From assembly GCF_009017495.1 (NCBI RefSeq), contig NZ_CP044990.1, positions 205,001 through 269,000 of the forward strand: a stretch of DNA of 64,000 nt, written 5' to 3'. Of this stretch, positions 35,101 through 42,904 are shown piece after piece. The DNA is from Deinococcus sp. AJ005. Lineage in GTDB: Bacteria; Deinococcota; Deinococci; Deinococcales; Deinococcaceae. The position numbers and the translations under genes are program-made. Position 1 is the first letter of the stretch, and each line of letters opens with the position of its first letter. Below the pieces are notes generated by a model. That model ran no database searches, was not told the DNA's origin, and worked only from the letters and a program-made list of their open reading frames with translations.

Positions 35101-35886
35101 ATGAGCGTGCAAATTGATCTGAGCAACAAGACGGCCCTGGTAATGGGCGTGGCGAACGGGCGCAGCCTGGGCTGGGCGATTGCCGAGCAACTGCTCTTGG
35201 CAGGCTGCCGGGTGGGGTTTTCCTACCAGGGCGAGCGCCTCAAGGGCGAGCTGGACAAGCTGCTGAAGGACAGAGAGGGCGTGTGGACTCAGCAGGCCGA
35301 CGCGACTTCCGAGGAAGACCTGAGCGCCCTGTTCGCCCGCACAAAAGAAGAATTCGGCGGGCTGGATTATCTGGTCCACGCCATCGCCTACGCGCCGCGT
35401 AACGCGATGGAAGGCCGCTTTGTGGACACCACGCCGGAAGACTGGAACACTTCCCTGCACGTCAGCGCCTACTCGCTGGTGGCCATCTGCCGCCACGCCG
35501 AACCCCTGTTCCGCGAGGGCAGCAGCGTGGTCAGCCTGACCTACCACGCCTCGCAACAGGTGGTTCCCAAGTACAACGTGATGGGCGTGGCCAAGGCGGC
35601 GCTGGAGGCCGCCACCCGCTATCTGGCCGCCGACTTCGGTTCCCGCGAGATTCGGATCAACACCATCAGCGCCGGGCCGATGCGGACCATCGCTGCTCGC
35701 AGCATCCCCGGTTTTGGCGGGCTATATGACAAGGGCGCACGCAACGCCGCCTTTGGGCGCAACGCCACGTCTCAGGAAGTTGGCAAGCTGGCCCTGTTCC
35801 TGCTTTCCGATCTGGGCAGCGGCGTGACGGGTCAGACCATGTACGTGGACGCGGGTCTGAGCATCATGACGGTGAAGGAAGACTGA
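35101..35886 (+). CDS. fabI: Enoyl-[acyl-carrier-protein] reductase (NADH)
   Basis: The 261-residue SDR-type protein has the FabI signature: the split cofactor motif GVANGRSLGWAIA (about 16-28), the active-site YNVMGVAK (Tyr-x6-Lys, about 158-165), and TISAGPMRTIAARSIPGF (about 190). It performs the last reduction of each fatty-acid elongation cycle in the cytosol. It stands alone with a leaderless promoter, divergent from pgeF. Confidence 0.96.
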   Translation: MSVQIDLSNKTALVMGVANGRSLGWAIAEQLLLAGCRVGFSYQGERLKGELDKLLKDREGVWTQQADATSEEDLSALFARTKEEFGGLDYLVHAIAYAPRNAMEGRFVDTTPEDWNTSLHVSAYSLVAICRHAEPLFREGSSVVSLTYHASQQVVPKYNVMGVAKAALEAATRYLAADFGSREIRINTISAGPMRTIAARSIPGFGGLYDKGARNAAFGRNATSQEVGKLALFLLSDLGSGVTGQTMYVDAGLSIMTVKED

Positions 35887-36297
35887 TCCGGGGACTCTGA
35901 AGCGTTCTCGGCACTCAGATCAAGGGCTTCTGCCCAGCGCTCAGGTTATCGGTCAGATGAGCCTGGGATGGGCTGAATCCAGGCAGAGCTAGGCAGAGAC
36001 CACTGGCTGGCGGCGGTTGAAAGCTTGCGGTACAGACACTCTGAGGTGGAAACTCGCTGCACCGCTTCAGTCTGCGCCCTGCCATCATCATGCAGATCGC
36101 GGTTGAAACTCTGAATTGAATCCGATTGGAAACTACCGCGCTGCGTCTCCAGGAGGATTCCCTCGCCCATCTGGACCCGCTGGATCCCGATGCTAGAAGT
36201 TCAGGGCCAGAAGCGGGGCGGGGCCTGTGGGCGTCCCTCCTGTGGTGGCCCAGGGTTCAACTCCTCCTCAGATGGGATTAAGGCGTATTATGAAGAT
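35887..36297. other. Intergenic region before the OmpR-type regulator
   Basis: This 411-base stretch has no convincing gene. GCGGTTGAAA occurs twice (near 36012 and 36098). A frame open from 36190 into the regulator gene has no protein character and is not used. No RNA gene is seen. Confidence 0.5.
36286..36291 (+). promoter_or_regulatory. -10 box TATTAT, leaderless response regulator
   Basis: The box is 6 bases before the GTG at 36298. Confidence 0.65.
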
Positions 36298-36963
36298 GTG
36301 ACCTCCCCCTGCATTCTGATCATCGAAGACGATCTGGACATCGCCAACGTCCTGAAAATGGACCTGACCGACGCCGGGTTCGAGGTCGAGCATGCCGATT
36401 CGGCCATGAACGGGCTGATCAAGGCCCGCGAAGAGCATCCCGCGCTGATTCTGCTGGACCTGGGTCTGCCCGACTTTGACGGCGGCGACGTGGTGCAGCG
36501 CCTGCGTAAAAACAGTGCGGTGCCGATCATCGTTTTAACCGCCCGTGACACTGTGGACGAGAAGGTGCGGCTGCTGGGCCTAGGCGCGGACGACTACCTG
36601 ATCAAGCCCTTCCACCCCGACGAATTGCTGGCCCGCGTCAAGGTGCAACTGCGCCAGCGCACCACCGAGAGCCTGAGCATGGGCGACCTGACCCTGGACC
36701 CGCAGAAGCGGCTGGTGACCTACAAGGCCGAGGAACTGCGCCTGTCGCCCAAGGAATTCGACATCCTGGCGCTGCTGATCCGCCAGCCGGGCCGGGTGTA
36801 CTCGCGCCAGGAGATCGGTCAGGAAATCTGGCAGGGCCGCTTGCCGGAAGGCAGCAACGTGGTGGACGTGCATATGGCCAACTTGCGGGCCAAGCTGCGC
36901 GATCTGGACGGCTACGGCCTGCTGCGGACCGTGCGCGGTGTGGGCTACGCCCTGCGCGGCTAG
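36298..36963 (+). CDS. OmpR/PhoB-family response regulator
   Basis: The 221-residue protein has a receiver domain (acidic pair EDD at about residues 10-12, phospho-acceptor Asp in LLDLGLPDF near 54, LTAR and KPF with the conserved Lys near 104) and a C-terminal winged helix (about 128-220; LSPKEFDILALLI, VDVHMANLRAKL, RTVRGVGYAL). It binds DNA when phosphorylated. The GTG start follows TATTAT by 6 bases. Its sensor is not certain; the PAS kinase downstream is the nearest candidate but has its own receiver partner. Confidence 0.92.
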   Translation: MTSPCILIIEDDLDIANVLKMDLTDAGFEVEHADSAMNGLIKAREEHPALILLDLGLPDFDGGDVVQRLRKNSAVPIIVLTARDTVDEKVRLLGLGADDYLIKPFHPDELLARVKVQLRQRTTESLSMGDLTLDPQKRLVTYKAEELRLSPKEFDILALLIRQPGRVYSRQEIGQEIWQGRLPEGSNVVDVHMANLRAKLRDLDGYGLLRTVRGVGYALRG

Positions 36964-37139
36964 AGGTTTGAGTCCGAGAACCGTGGATTCTAAAACTGTG
37001 GGTGTAACAACGGCCTTTCATGTCAAACGCTGTCCGAGTAGGAAGAGGGTAGGCAGTCTGCGTGCGTCCGGCAAGTTCTTCAGCTCTGCCCGGAGTGACA
37101 CTCTTTTGATAACTACCCCTCTAGGCTGCCTCACCTGAT

Positions 37140-39548
37140 ATGAATACCGCCACTGGTTCCGCCGCCGCTGCCGCCCCCTTTTCCGGGGTAGACGCCGCCG
37201 CGCTGCTGTCGGCCCTGCCCGATCCCACCGTCTGGGTGAGCGCGGGCGGCGAGTTTGTACTGAACGCTGCCGCGCGTGAACGCCTGGGGGCGGTGGATGG
37301 GCAGACCCAGAACTGGACCGCCCTGTTTCTGCCCGACGCTGCCCAGGCCCTGCGGGACGCGACGGCGCTGGCGGTAATGGGCACGCCGTCGCGCCTGTCG
37401 GTGACCATGCCCGGCGCGGTGGCCCCGGCGCTGGCCACCGTGACCCCCGCTGGGCCGGGGGCGGCGCTGCTGCATTTCCGGGAGTCGCACGATCCGCTGG
37501 AAGTCGCGCTGGACATCATGGACCGCATGGGGCTGGGCATGACTGTGCAGGGGGCAGACACCCAGATCCTGCACGCCAATGCCGCGGCGGCGACTATTCT
37601 GGGTCTCAGCCCTGATCAACTGACCGGGCGCGATTCGCTGGATCCGCGCTGGCGGGCCATCCACCCGAACGGCAAGTCCTTTCCCGGCGAGACCCATCCG
37701 GCCATCGTGGCGCTGAAAACCGGGCAGCCCCTGCTGGACGTGCCGATGGGCGTCTATCATCCTGCCGCCGAGCAGTGGCGCTGGCTGAAGGTCACGGCCA
37801 TTCCGCGCCGCGCGCCGGGCCTGGCCCAGCCCGAACAGGTCACCACCATTTTCGCCGATGTCACCGCCCAGCGCCATACCAGCGAGGAGTTGAGCCGCAG
37901 TGAGCAACGTTTCCGCTCGTTGGTGGAGGCTACCGCGCAGATCGTGTTCACGACGGATAAGCTGGGCAACTTCTCTGGACCGCAACCCGACTGGGAGGCT
38001 TTTACCGGACAGGACGCCGAACAGGCCCTGAATCCGGCGGTGGCCATCGAGGCGATTCACCCTGAAGACCGTGACCAGACCCTGCGGGGGTGGGCAGAGG
38101 CGCTGAAAAGCGGGCAGCCCCACGACATCGAACATCGCCTGCGCCGCAGGGACGGCGTCTATGTGCCCATGCAGATTCGCGCGGTGCCGCTGCGCAGTGC
38201 CGACGGCAGCGTGCGCGAGTGGATCGGGGCCTATACCGATGTCAGCGCCATGCGGGGGGCCGAGGCTGCCCTGAGAGCTTTGAACGCCGAACTGGAAGGC
38301 CGCGTGGCGGTCCGCACCCAGGAACTGGCCGAGGTCACGCGCTTTTCCACGCTGCTGCTCACTGCTGCGGGCGAGGGCGTGTTTGGGCTGGACGCCTCGG
38401 GCCGCACCACCTTCGCCAACCCAGCGGCGGCGCGGCTGCTGGGCTACAGCGTCGAGCGCCTGATCGGCAGCCAGCAGCACGCGCTGATCCACCACAGCCG
38501 CGCCGACGGCACGCCGTATCCGGTGGAGGAATGTCCGGTTCACCAGACCCTGCGCGACGGCCAGACCCGCCGTCTGGACCACGATGTGCTGTGGCACGCC
38601 CAGGGGCACGCGGTCCCGGTGGCAAGCGTGGTCACGCCGCTGTTCTCGGCGGCAGGCACGGTGACGGGCGCGGTGCTGATGGTGCAGGACATCGCCGAGA
38701 GATTGCGTGCCCAGAGCCAGTTGCAGGAGGCCATCGAGGATCTGGAGCGCAGCAACACCGATCTGGAACAGTTCGCCTATGTCGCCAGCCATGACCTGCA
38801 AGAGCCGCTGCGGACGCTGGGCAGCTACGCCGAGCTGCTGGGCCGGCGCTACGAGGGCCAGCTCGATGACCGCGCGGACCGCTATCTGGGGTTCATGCAG
38901 GACGCGGTGGGCCGGATGCGTGGTCTGATCCAGGATCTGCTGGAATTCTCGCGGGTGGGCCGGGGCGAGAGCGTGCCCACAGCGCTGAATCTGGACGATG
39001 CCATGCGGGCTGCCGCCGACAGTGTGGGGGCCGCCCTGCACAGCAACATAGACGAGAACGACGAGGAAGGTGGGGACAGCCTGAGCTGGGACACTCCCGA
39101 CACCGTGCTGGCCCACGCGCCGCTGATTGCTCCGCTATTGACCAACCTGATCGGCAACGCCCTGAAGTTCACCGCGCCAGGCCAGCCTGCGCGCGTGCGG
39201 GTGGAGTCGCGCCAAGACGGCGAGATGGTGTATATCACCGTGCAGGACAACGGCATCGGCATTGCGCTGGAGTATCAGGAACGGGTGTTCGATATCTTCC
39301 AGCGGCTGCACCGCCGCGAGGATTACGCCGGGAACGGAATGGGGCTGGCAATTTGTCGTAAGATCGTGGAGCATCACGGGGGAACGCTGTGGCTGGAATC
39401 CACGCCGCTGCCTGCCCCGGACCACGGCACCACCTTTCATTTCACGCTGCCCGCCGCCGCGCAGTCTTTAGATTCCCACCCGCCAGATCCAGATTCCCAC
39501 CCATCAGATGCAGGACCCGCACCGACCACAGACCCCCACCATGCCTGA
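37140..39548 (+). CDS. Soluble PAS-domain sensor histidine kinase
   Basis: The 802-residue kinase has no membrane segment. After an N-terminal region come three PAS-like domains (about 120-250, 258-380 and 400-525; the middle one has a PAC-type EYRLRR-like HRLRRRDGVYVPMQIRA segment), a short coiled coil, and a HisKA domain with the phospho-His in YVASHDLQEPLR (about 552). The ATPase has NLIGNALKF, DNGIG and GNGMGLAICRKIV (about 730). The DLEQFAYVASHDLQEPLR style is typical of phytochrome-like kinases that signal to Rcp1-type receivers, and one is encoded next, overlapping by 8 bases. The ligand is unknown. Confidence 0.92.
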   Translation: MNTATGSAAAAAPFSGVDAAALLSALPDPTVWVSAGGEFVLNAAARERLGAVDGQTQNWTALFLPDAAQALRDATALAVMGTPSRLSVTMPGAVAPALATVTPAGPGAALLHFRESHDPLEVALDIMDRMGLGMTVQGADTQILHANAAAATILGLSPDQLTGRDSLDPRWRAIHPNGKSFPGETHPAIVALKTGQPLLDVPMGVYHPAAEQWRWLKVTAIPRRAPGLAQPEQVTTIFADVTAQRHTSEELSRSEQRFRSLVEATAQIVFTTDKLGNFSGPQPDWEAFTGQDAEQALNPAVAIEAIHPEDRDQTLRGWAEALKSGQPHDIEHRLRRRDGVYVPMQIRAVPLRSADGSVREWIGAYTDVSAMRGAEAALRALNAELEGRVAVRTQELAEVTRFSTLLLTAAGEGVFGLDASGRTTFANPAAARLLGYSVERLIGSQQHALIHHSRADGTPYPVEECPVHQTLRDGQTRRLDHDVLWHAQGHAVPVASVVTPLFSAAGTVTGAVLMVQDIAERLRAQSQLQEAIEDLERSNTDLEQFAYVASHDLQEPLRTLGSYAELLGRRYEGQLDDRADRYLGFMQDAVGRMRGLIQDLLEFSRVGRGESVPTALNLDDAMRAAADSVGAALHSNIDENDEEGGDSLSWDTPDTVLAHAPLIAPLLTNLIGNALKFTAPGQPARVRVESRQDGEMVYITVQDNGIGIALEYQERVFDIFQRLHRREDYAGNGMGLAICRKIVEHHGGTLWLESTPLPAPDHGTTFHFTLPAAAQSLDSHPPDPDSHPSDAGPAPTTDPHHA

Positions 39549-39999
39549 AACTGCCCCTGCCCCCTACATGCGCCCGGTCGAGATTCTTCTCGTCGAGGAC
39601 AGCGAACCCGACATCCTGCTGACCCTGGAAGCCTTCGAGGAAGCCCGCGTGCCCAACCGGCTGCATGTGGCCCGCGACGGCGTGGAGGCGCTGCGTTTTC
39701 TGCGCGGAGAGGGCGAGTACGCCGGCTCTCCGCGCCCGGACCTGATCCTGATGGACATCAACATGCCGCGCAAGAACGGCCTGGAAGTGCTGCGCGAGAT
39801 CAAGACCGACGCCGGACTGGGCAGCATCCCGGTGCTGATGCTCACCACCAGTCAGGCCGATGAGGACGTTCGCAGTTCTTACGAGCGCCACGCCAGCGGC
39901 TATATGGTCAAGCCGGTGGGCTTTGAGAACTTCCTGCACGCCGTCCGCGCCTTCGAGAACTTCTGGTTGACCTTCGTGCGCTTTCCGCCGCGCCTGTAG
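39541..39999 (+). CDS. Rcp1-type single-domain response regulator
   Basis: The 152-residue protein is a receiver without output domain: VEILLVEDSEPDILLTLEA (acidic pocket), DLILMDINMPRKNGLEVL (Asp acceptor, about residue 72), LTTSQADEDV (Thr) and GYMVKPVGFENF (Lys). The pattern is that of Rcp1, partner of cyanobacterial phytochrome kinases. Its start overlaps the kinase gene by 8 bases, so the two are co-expressed and almost certainly a phosphorelay pair. The output must pass to another protein. Confidence 0.93.
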   Translation: MPETAPAPYMRPVEILLVEDSEPDILLTLEAFEEARVPNRLHVARDGVEALRFLRGEGEYAGSPRPDLILMDINMPRKNGLEVLREIKTDAGLGSIPVLMLTTSQADEDVRSSYERHASGYMVKPVGFENFLHAVRAFENFWLTFVRFPPRL

Positions 40000-40013
40000 A
40001 AAATCACTTTCCC

Positions 40014-40045
40014 AGCCCCCTTCAGACTGACGGGGGCTTCTTTGT
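40014..40045. terminator. Hairpin terminator
   Basis: Stem GCCCCC/GGGGGC (40015-40020 with 40032-40037) is followed by TTCTTTGT, between convergent genes. Confidence 0.65.
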
Positions 40046-40047
40046 GT

Positions 40048-40596
40048 CTATACCGCTGGCGCTTCTGGCATCTCCCGCATCGCCGCCAGCACGTTTTCCA
40101 TGTGTGCGTCCAGTTCTACACCCAGTTCGCGCGCGCCCTGTTCCACCTCGTCGCGGTTGACCCCCGCTGCGAAGGCGCGGTTCTTGAAGCGTTTTTTCAG
40201 GCTTTTCAGCTCCACCTGCCGCACGTCGCCGTCCGGGCGGACCAGTGCCGACGCCTGCACCAATCCGGTCAGCTCGTCCACCGCGAACAGCGTCTGGGAC
40301 AGCCGGGTGGTGCGCGGCGTGTTCGTGTAGGCCGCGTGGCCCATGATCGCGTCCAGCACCTCGGGCGCCGCGTCAGTGTTGGCACGTAGATACTCCACGC
40401 CCCACGTCGGATGATTGGCAGGGTGCAGTTCGTAGTCGAAGTCGTGCAGCAGCCCGGTTACGGCGTACTGCTCCTCGTCCTCCTGCCAGTGGCGGGCGTA
40501 CCAGCGCATGGCAGCCTCCACATTCAGCATGTGCCGCCGCAGCGACGCCGAGGGGGTGTGTTCCAGCATGAGGGCGTAAGCCTGGGCGCGGTTCAT
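40048..40596 (-). CDS. HD-domain hydrolase
   Basis: The 182-residue protein has the metal-binding pattern of HD phosphohydrolases: LRRHMLNVEAAM (His), LLHDFDYE (HD, about residues 50-51), then HP and IMGHAAY (His, about 85) and VDELTGL (Asp, about 107). It probably cleaves a nucleotide or other phosphate ester; the substrate is unknown. The start ATG 40596 is set by TAGACT 7 bases upstream, which excludes a longer frame. Confidence 0.88.
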   Translation of the reverse strand: MNRAQAYALMLEHTPSASLRRHMLNVEAAMRWYARHWQEDEEQYAVTGLLHDFDYELHPANHPTWGVEYLRANTDAAPEVLDAIMGHAAYTNTPRTTRLSQTLFAVDELTGLVQASALVRPDGDVRQVELKSLKKRFKNRAFAAGVNRDEVEQGARELGVELDAHMENVLAAMREMPEAPAV

Positions 40597-40603
40597 GCCG
40601 TAG

Positions 40604-40609
40604 AGTCTA
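40604..40609 (-). promoter_or_regulatory. -10 box TAGACT, leaderless HD-hydrolase gene
   Basis: The box is 7 bases from the ATG at 40596. Confidence 0.65.
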
Positions 40610-40695
40610 GAGAAATCAGAGGGTCTGGAGAAAGAGGACGCCCACACGCTTGCGGACGCCCTCTTCTTTCCCGGCCTTCAGATGCTCAGAACTGT

Positions 40696-41286
40696 TCAGC
40701 GGATATACGTGGCCCACTCCGGCTGCCAGTGGGCAAATTGTCCGTGCGCGTAGACGCCGAAGGTGGGGGCATGCGGGCGCGTCCGCAGGGGCATGGCCGC
40801 CTCGTCGGGGGTGCGGTCCCCCTTGCGCTGGTTGCAGGCGCGGCAGGCGGTGACCACGTTGTCCCAGTTGTGCCGCCCACCGCGCGAACGGGGCATCACA
40901 TGGTCCATGGTCAGTTCCTCGGACGCGCCGCAATACTGGCAGGCGAAGGTGTCGCGCCGTAGCACGTTGCGGCGGTTGAACGGCACCGGATGCACGCGCG
41001 GGCGGCGCACGTAGCGGCGCAGACGGATCACGCTGGGGACAATCAGAGTGGTGCTGGGTGAGCGGATCACGTCGTCGCTGTCTTCCAGCACCTCGGCCAC
41101 GCCGTATTGCAGCAGCGTGATGGCCCGTTTGGTGCTGGTGACGTGCAGCGGTTCGTAGGACGCGTTCAGCACCAGCACGCGCGGCGCGTTCAGGTCCGGC
41201 ACCACGCGCGCGCTGAGGTTGTCATCAGCCGCCGTGATGCCGTGAGATGGTCGCCCGAGTTCTTCCACCCTGCCCTTGACTGTCAT
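40696..41286 (-). CDS. HNH endonuclease
   Basis: The 196-residue protein ends in a classical HNH module: CQYCGASEELTMDHVMPRS (Cys pair and first His of DHV), GGRHNWDNVVTACRACNQRK (Asn, second Cys pair), at about residues 114-156. The first half (VLVLNASYEPLHVTSTKRAI) is the N-terminal domain found in many stand-alone chromosomal HNH proteins of Actinobacteria and Deinococcus, with unknown biological role. ATG 41286 is fixed by TAGAAT 7 bases upstream; an ATG three codons earlier lies inside that box region. Confidence 0.9.
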   Translation of the reverse strand: MTVKGRVEELGRPSHGITAADDNLSARVVPDLNAPRVLVLNASYEPLHVTSTKRAITLLQYGVAEVLEDSDDVIRSPSTTLIVPSVIRLRRYVRRPRVHPVPFNRRNVLRRDTFACQYCGASEELTMDHVMPRSRGGRHNWDNVVTACRACNQRKGDRTPDEAAMPLRTRPHAPTFGVYAHGQFAHWQPEWATYIR

Positions 41287-41293
41287 GCCCCGC

Positions 41294-41299
41294 ATTCTA
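41294..41299 (-). promoter_or_regulatory. -10 box TAGAAT, leaderless HNH gene
   Basis: The box is 7 bases from the ATG at 41286. Confidence 0.65.
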
Positions 41300-41419
41300 C
41301 GGCGTGGGGGTCAGAATCATGTTGTGCCTGGACGCCTATTGATGGGGGCGCGGAAGTAAGCGCAATGGCTCAGAAGGGTGGTGGACAAGGCCCGTGAGCC
41401 TCCATTTCACCGCTTATCC

Positions 41420-42073
41420 TCATCCCGTCCGCAGCCCGCCGCGTAGCAGTTCCAGCACGCCATCGGCGATGTACTGCACGGCCAGCGCGCCCAGCAGCAC
41501 GCCCAGCACGCGGGTGACCACATGTACGCCGGTCACGCCGATCACGCGGGCAATCTGGCCGCTCAGGCGCAGGGCCAGATAACACAGCGCCAGCACGAAG
41601 GCGGTCACGAGAAACACCACTGCCAGCAGCAACGGATTGCCGTGCGCGGTGTTGGCCTGAATCATGATCGAGGCCAGCGTACCGGGACCGGCGATCAGCG
41701 GAATCGCCAGCGGAAACACGCTGATGTCTTGGCGCTCCTGGGCCTCCGCGCCTTCCTCGGCGGTTTCCTTGCTGCCGCTTGGCCGGGCAAAGACCATATC
41801 CAGCGCGATCAGAAATAGCAGCACGCCCCCCGCCACCCGGAAGGCGCTGAGGCTGATGCCCAGGTTTTCCAGCAGGGCGCGGCCCACCAGCCCGAACACC
41901 AGGATGATGCCCCCGGCCACCAGCGCGGCTTTCAGGGCCACCTTGCGCCGCTCGAAGCTGGGCCGGTTGCCTGCCAGCCCGATAAAAATGGGCGCGAGGC
42001 CAATCGGGTCCATGACCACCAGCATCGTCAAAAATGTTTGCAGGGCGATGCTGGAAACCTCGGTCACGTTCAC
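41420..42073 (-). CDS. MarC-family inner membrane protein
   Basis: The 217-residue protein has six predicted membrane segments and MarC-family blocks: [15 protein letters not shown] at the start, [16 protein letters not shown] in the middle, and [18 protein letters not shown] before the last three segments. The family's transport substrate is unknown, and E. coli MarC is no longer linked to drug resistance. The GTG start follows a TACGTT box by 7 bases. Confidence 0.92.
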   Translation of the reverse strand: MNVTEVSSIALQTFLTMLVVMDPIGLAPIFIGLAGNRPSFERRKVALKAALVAGGIILVFGLVGRALLENLGISLSAFRVAGGVLLFLIALDMVFARPSGSKETAEEGAEAQERQDISVFPLAIPLIAGPGTLASIMIQANTAHGNPLLLAVVFLVTAFVLALCYLALRLSGQIARVIGVTGVHVVTRVLGVLLGALAVQYIADGVLELLRGGLRTG

Positions 42074-42080
42074 GCGGCTT

Positions 42081-42086
42081 AACGTA
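42081..42086 (-). promoter_or_regulatory. -10 box TACGTT, leaderless marC-like gene
   Basis: The box is 7 bases from the GTG at 42073. Confidence 0.55.
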
Positions 42087-42148
42087 ACACTCCGGGAGCG
42101 CGGGGCGTGTGATCTGTGGCGGGCGGTGCGGGGAAAGAACCCGCGTGC

Positions 42149-42832
42149 CTATTGCCCCACGGCGGGCCGCACGTTCAGTTCCAGAGAGCCGTCCGCGCTG
42201 ACGGTCCGCCCATTCTTGACCAGGGTGCCCTGCACGCCCGCCGTATAGGTGTTGATGCCGGTGCCGGGCTGGATGGTGATGGTGATGGGAAAGACCTCTC
42301 CGGCCTCCACAGCGGTTTTGGGCAACGTGACCACGACGCCAGCGGCGCTGCCTTGACCGTTGAGTTTGAACTGGCCGGGATGGTTCTGGGTGTTGAAGCC
42401 GCCGATACGCCCGGTCAGCTCCCGAGTCTCGCCCACCCGCAACGTCAGGCTGGAAATGGATTCTCCGTCCGTCTGGGCCAGTACGACGTAGCCGCCCGCG
42501 CAGCCGCTGCCGCGCAGGGCCGAGATGTCACGCGCGCCCACATACAATGCAGGCAGCAATGAAGACACCACCAGCCCCAGCCCCAGCGCCGCCCGTGGAG
42601 CGCTGCGCCAGTTGACCGCCGTGAACCCCAGCCCACCCGGCCCCAGCAGCAGCGGCACGATCAGAGCCAGGACCGTGCGGCCCTCGCAGGGGGTGGTCAG
42701 CAGCGCGTCGGCCAGGGCGCGCACGCCGAAGGTGATCAGCACGCCGAGACCCCAGCCCAGCAAAAAGGACGGCAGGAATTCCTGAGCGCGGTAGGTCGGG
42801 AATTCCTGCGGGGTGGGCTGCGGCTCGGTCAT
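42149..42832 (-). CDS. Unknown membrane protein with extracytoplasmic beta domain
   Basis: No family is recognised. The 227-residue protein starts with a short proline-rich cytosolic segment, then three hydrophobic segments (about residues 18-40, 52-72 and 78-97), followed by about 125 residues rich in beta-type patterns (LTLRVGETRELTGRIGG; FPITITIQPGTG) that look like an Ig- or CARDB-like fold outside the membrane. A TACGCT box lies 10 bases before the ATG. Confidence 0.75.
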   Translation of the reverse strand: MTEPQPTPQEFPTYRAQEFLPSFLLGWGLGVLITFGVRALADALLTTPCEGRTVLALIVPLLLGPGGLGFTAVNWRSAPRAALGLGLVVSSLLPALYVGARDISALRGSGCAGGYVVLAQTDGESISSLTLRVGETRELTGRIGGFNTQNHPGQFKLNGQGSAAGVVVTLPKTAVEAGEVFPITITIQPGTGINTYTAGVQGTLVKNGRTVSADGSLELNVRPAVGQ

Positions 42833-42842
42833 AACGGGAGCC

Positions 42843-42848
42843 AGCGTA
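42843..42848 (-). promoter_or_regulatory. Possible -10 box TACGCT
   Basis: The box is 10 bases from the ATG at 42832, giving a leader of at most a few bases. Confidence 0.4.
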
Positions 42849-42904
42849 GCGCGCGGGGGGCGGGACGGATGCCGGAGGGGTGCGGGACGTGCTGGGTTGT
42901 GGCC

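Noticed and set aside
36253..36270. GGGTTCAACTCC resembling a tRNA T-arm
   Set aside because: The flanking bases do not pair as a T stem and no acceptor, D or anticodon arm is found nearby.
36190..36297. N-terminal extension of the OmpR-type regulator
   Set aside because: The frame is open but the extension is Gly/Cys-rich and not receiver-like, whereas TATTAT lies 6 bases before GTG 36298.
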